42,812 nt of DNA from Candidatus Altimarinota bacterium. Lineage in GTDB: Bacteria > Patescibacteriota > Gracilibacteria > BD1-5 > UBA6164. The notes under the pieces are model-generated. The model saw only the letters and a list, made by a program, of their open reading frames with translations. It searched no databases and was not told the DNA's origin. The position numbers and the translations under genes were made by a program. This document shows positions 40,206-42,812 of the stretch, in pieces. The stretch spans positions 1-42,812 of the forward strand of contig CALREY010000013.1 in NCBI GenBank assembly GCA_943356435.1, in the 5' to 3' direction. Positions within the stretch are counted from its first letter, which is position 1. Every line of letters starts with the position of its first letter.

Positions 40206-41663
40206 ATGTTTAAAAATAAAACTATTTTGCATAATTCTGTTAAAATAAAATATTGTATTTATGCTTTTACATTGGTTGAGTTAATAGTTACTATTACAAT
40301 TTTAGCAATTTTATCAACAATTGCTTTTATAGGACTTCAATGATATTCTCAAAATAGTAGAGATGCAGTAAGAGTTTCTGATTTATCTAGAATGAAAAAT
40401 GTTTTAGATATTTTTGCTGTTGAAGCTTGAAAATATCCATTTCCAACTAATAGTGTTAATATTACTTATTCATGATGAACTATCTGGAAACAGGGTACTT
40501 TTGGAGAGTCTACATTTACTAATGTAAAAAATTTAGATACAATTCCTACAGATCCACTGACTAATTCAGTGTATACATATTCTATTTTAAATAACAACTT
40601 AGAATTCCAAATTTGATGAATAGTTGAAAATACCGATAATTCATTTTTAAACAACAATGTTACTTATGCTGGAAATAACAATGCCAAAGCTTTAATTATT
40701 TGAAATTATAATTGATTTGCAGCAAAAAGTATTACTTGAAGTACTTGTAGTGTACTTACGGTTCCTTCAATTATTGCTAATGGTATTGATATTAGTACAA
40801 GTTATGAAGATATAGTTACTAATGAAAGATTAGTATTTGATTGATATCATAATTTACCTAATTCTTTTTCAAAATCTAAATTTAAAGTCAATTGAGGTTT
40901 TGCTTTTTCTACTGATAATTTAATCGTTTATTCTTGAAGTTGTTCTGATTTGGAAAATAATAATTTACTTAGGTTAAATTTATTATCAAATTTAAAAAAT
41001 GCTTATAGTTGAAGTATTTTACAAAATCATAGTAATTATTCTAGTCTAAATAAATTAAATATTGATATAAATTCACCAAATATTCCTTCTAATACTTTGG
41101 CAGATAGTTTAACTAGTGTTATTTTATGAAAAAAAATAAAATCTGATTTTTCAATTAATGATATGTTATGAACTTGTAACATTAATTGAATTGATGTAAA
41201 TAATTGAGATAGTATTCTTACTTATTCAGAAAATAATATTGATAATTCAGAATCTTATACTTGTAGTGATGTTTCTCAAGTCAGATCTTGTAATCTTTGA
41301 GTTTTGACATGAGATGAAAATTTCATATATAATTCTTGTTTTAAATGAGTTATTGATAATTGTACTGCAAATCCTTCATTTAATTACAACTCTCATTTTT
41401 ATAATATTTCAGCTATAAATCATAGTGAATATTTAACTGATATTTTATCTCAAAATGTAAATCAGAATAATTGAACTTATAAATATAAATTAAATTCTAT
41501 TTCATGTAATGATTGAGAATTTATTAGTATTAATGAAGACTCTACTCCAATTTTACAATCTTGTGATTTTTGATTTATTGTTTCTTGAAATTCTTGTGTT
41601 GATCAGTGAGATGTTATTATAACTTGAGCTGATAATTTATCTTGTCCATGATGCTCTAATTAA
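40206..41663 (+). CDS. type IV pilin/pseudopilin-like protein with Cys-rich C-terminus
   Basis: A 485-residue paralogue of the 38200 pilin. The prepilin leader is longer (20 residues), cleaved at IYA|FTLVELIVTITILAILS with Glu5 kept. Common to both: GYSQNSRDAVRVSDLSRMKN, KYPFPTNS and TGSTCSVLTVPSII. After residue ~310 it departs from its paralogue: instead of DUF2341 it has a region with about 12 cysteines (e.g. ESYTCSDVSQVRSCNLGVLT, DNCTANPSF, SCVDQGDV) in spaced pairs, suggesting disulfide-stabilised surface repeats. It ends NLSCPGCSN. Probably exported and assembled or anchored in the membrane by the N-terminal helix. Confidence 0.88.
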
Positions 41664-41705
41664 TTAAAAAAATTATTAAATTACTTATATTTTAAAATAA
41701 AAAAA

Positions 41706-42371
41706 ATGAAAAAAATAAAAATAATTATAGCTTTAATTTCCTTGTTAGTCTTAACTTGATGTTTTAATAAAGAAAATAATAATGAAGAAACTAATACTTG
41801 AGCTAATGAAGTTACAAATAAAAAACAAGAAATAATAGTTAATAATGTTTATGAAGAAATAGTTGATGATAAAGTAGGTCTTAAAAATGCTACTCAAGAG
41901 GATTTGGATAAAATTCTTCAAGAAGAAGTGAGAATTAATAATACTCCTACTAGTAAATATCCATTTTTTGAACAAAATTCATCAAAAAAAGCAGACTTAG
42001 AAGAAATAAAAATAGCTTGAGGTTTGGAAGTGACTAGATGAAAAGTTTTTACTTATTGAATTGATAATAATTATTCTTTTATAAGTTCTTTTTTGTCTGA
42101 TAATGAAAAACTATATTCTTTTTCTCAAAATTGAAATTCATTTTTCTATTTAGATAATGACTATAAAGAATTAATTAATAAGTTAAAAGCAAAACATAAA
42201 GATTTGAAAGTAAATAATGAATCTAGTGATATTATTTATATAGAAATTACTAATAATTCAAATAAATATATGTTAGAGTTTAATATTGGAAATGGTATTA
42301 CAAGAGATGATTTAGATAATATTTTACAAACTAATCAAAAAACTAAAGTTGTTATTTCATTACAAAAATAA
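41706..42371 (+). CDS. lipoprotein, unknown
   Basis: A 221-residue lipoprotein. The signal MKKIKIIIALISLLVLTGC ends in lipobox LTGC whose glycine is UGA-coded and whose Cys is encoded by the next TGT. It is followed by an Asn/Glu-rich linker, then a mixed domain with IKIAGGLEVTRGKVFTYGID and YMLEFNIGNGITRDDLDNIL. No family recognised. Between pilins and an adhesin, it is likely part of a surface-assembly group. Confidence 0.8.
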
Positions 42372-42404
42372 TAATAAATAATTTATAAAAATAAAAACTA
42401 AAAT

Positions 42405-42812
42405 ATGAAAAATAAAATTTTGATATTTATTATATCTATAATCTCAAATATATTATTTCTTCACTCAACTACTTTTGCTGAAGTAATTAGTGTAAATACT
42501 ACTATAAGTACAGATACTACTTATAGTTCATTAACAGTTACTAACTGAGCAACTCTTACTCTAAATGCAGTACTTACTGTCATATGAGATGCTACAGTTG
42601 AAAGTGGTGGTAATATTACTCATACTACTTGATCTAGTACAAATTTTCTTCTAGATGTTGCATGAACATTAACAATAAACAGTTGATGAAAGATAGATGT
42701 ATCGAATAAGTGATCATCAACAATATGAATGCCATCATCATCAAATGGATCATCACATTGATGATATTCACTAAATTCAATATCACCATATGGGGACGTA
42801 TTTAATCCAATA
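42405..42812 (+). CDS. secreted repetitive (beta-helix-like) adhesin, 5' part
   Basis: The first 136 residues of a protein that runs off the window end. A signal peptide (IFIISIISNILFLHSTTFA) is followed by Thr/Ser/Asn/Gly-rich repeats: TNGATLTLNAVLTVIGDATV, ESGGNITHTTGS, LLDVAGTLTINSGGKIDVSN. The pattern G-x-L-T-I-N-S-G-G-x-I-D-V is typical of right-handed beta-helix surface proteins in CPR bacteria. It is the last of the envelope cluster with the pilins and a lipoprotein. Partial, so size and anchoring are unknown. Confidence 0.8.

Noticed and set aside
91-42812. Dozens of apparent premature stops suggesting widespread pseudogenes
   Set aside because: Almost all are UGA, fall at glycine positions and disappear with UGA=Gly.

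Overview
The window is very AT-rich and almost every gene reads as one full-length protein only if UGA is decoded as glycine (NCBI table 25). In-frame UGA falls at conserved glycines: the MurG GGSTGGHVFP loop, the lipobox of the lipoprotein at 41706, glycines of MscL and RecJ, and the glycine loop of the kinase-like protein at 17265. Only UAA and UAG act as stops in these genes. With the small genome style (short spacers, A/T-rich leaders without Shine-Dalgarno sites, lipoproteins with short signal peptides, few biosynthetic genes), this points to a CPR/Patescibacteria member of the Absconditabacteria (SR1)/Gracilibacteria group. A CGG codon at a normally tryptophan position (30763-30765) and a tRNA-Arg with anticodon GCG favour Absconditabacteria, where CGA/CGG-to-Trp reassignment has been proposed.

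Layout. 0.1-4.5 kb: a Cys-rich hypothetical protein, a membrane histidine kinase with its OmpR-type regulator, and a CYTH triphosphate enzyme. 4.5-6.2 kb (minus): PAP2 phosphatase and MurG, cell-wall lipid carrier steps. 6.4-8.2 kb: a divergent histidyl-tRNA synthetase, a GIY-YIG protein and an AbrB-type regulator. 8.2-13.5 kb: a lipoprotein membrane-fusion protein and an RND transporter. 13.5-18.5 kb: an MshEN-like repeat protein, a GalT/HIT-like protein, a Bax-inhibitor-1 protein, a HopA1-like protein next to a kinase-like protein, VF530 and a small hypothetical.

18.5-26 kb is a mosaic. Three genes use conventional code with GGN glycines and recognisable ribosome binding sites: ilvC (plant-type ketol-acid reductoisomerase), a 66-residue protein with a consensus promoter, and thrC. 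They alternate with UGA=Gly host genes (membrane proteins, mscL, recJ) and a tRNA-Arg. thrC and the small gene still end in UGA, which this host should read as glycine, so they look like recent transfers.

26-33 kb: recX, a methyltransferase with a frameshifted chorismate-mutase-like N-terminus, a DUF2130 coiled-coil protein, an IMPACT-family protein, a secreted protein with a YgjP-type metallopeptidase, and a YfiH, YggS, NIF3 operon. 33-42.8 kb is envelope and surface: a TPR protein, a PH-domain membrane protein, a flippase, two paralogous pseudopilins (one broken by an in-frame UAA), a lipoprotein and the start of a repetitive secreted adhesin. Strong hairpin-U terminators close most transcription units and many serve convergent genes on both strands. 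I saw no insertion sequence, prophage module or CRISPR array. A loose family of GC-rich inverted repeats sits in four otherwise AT-rich places.
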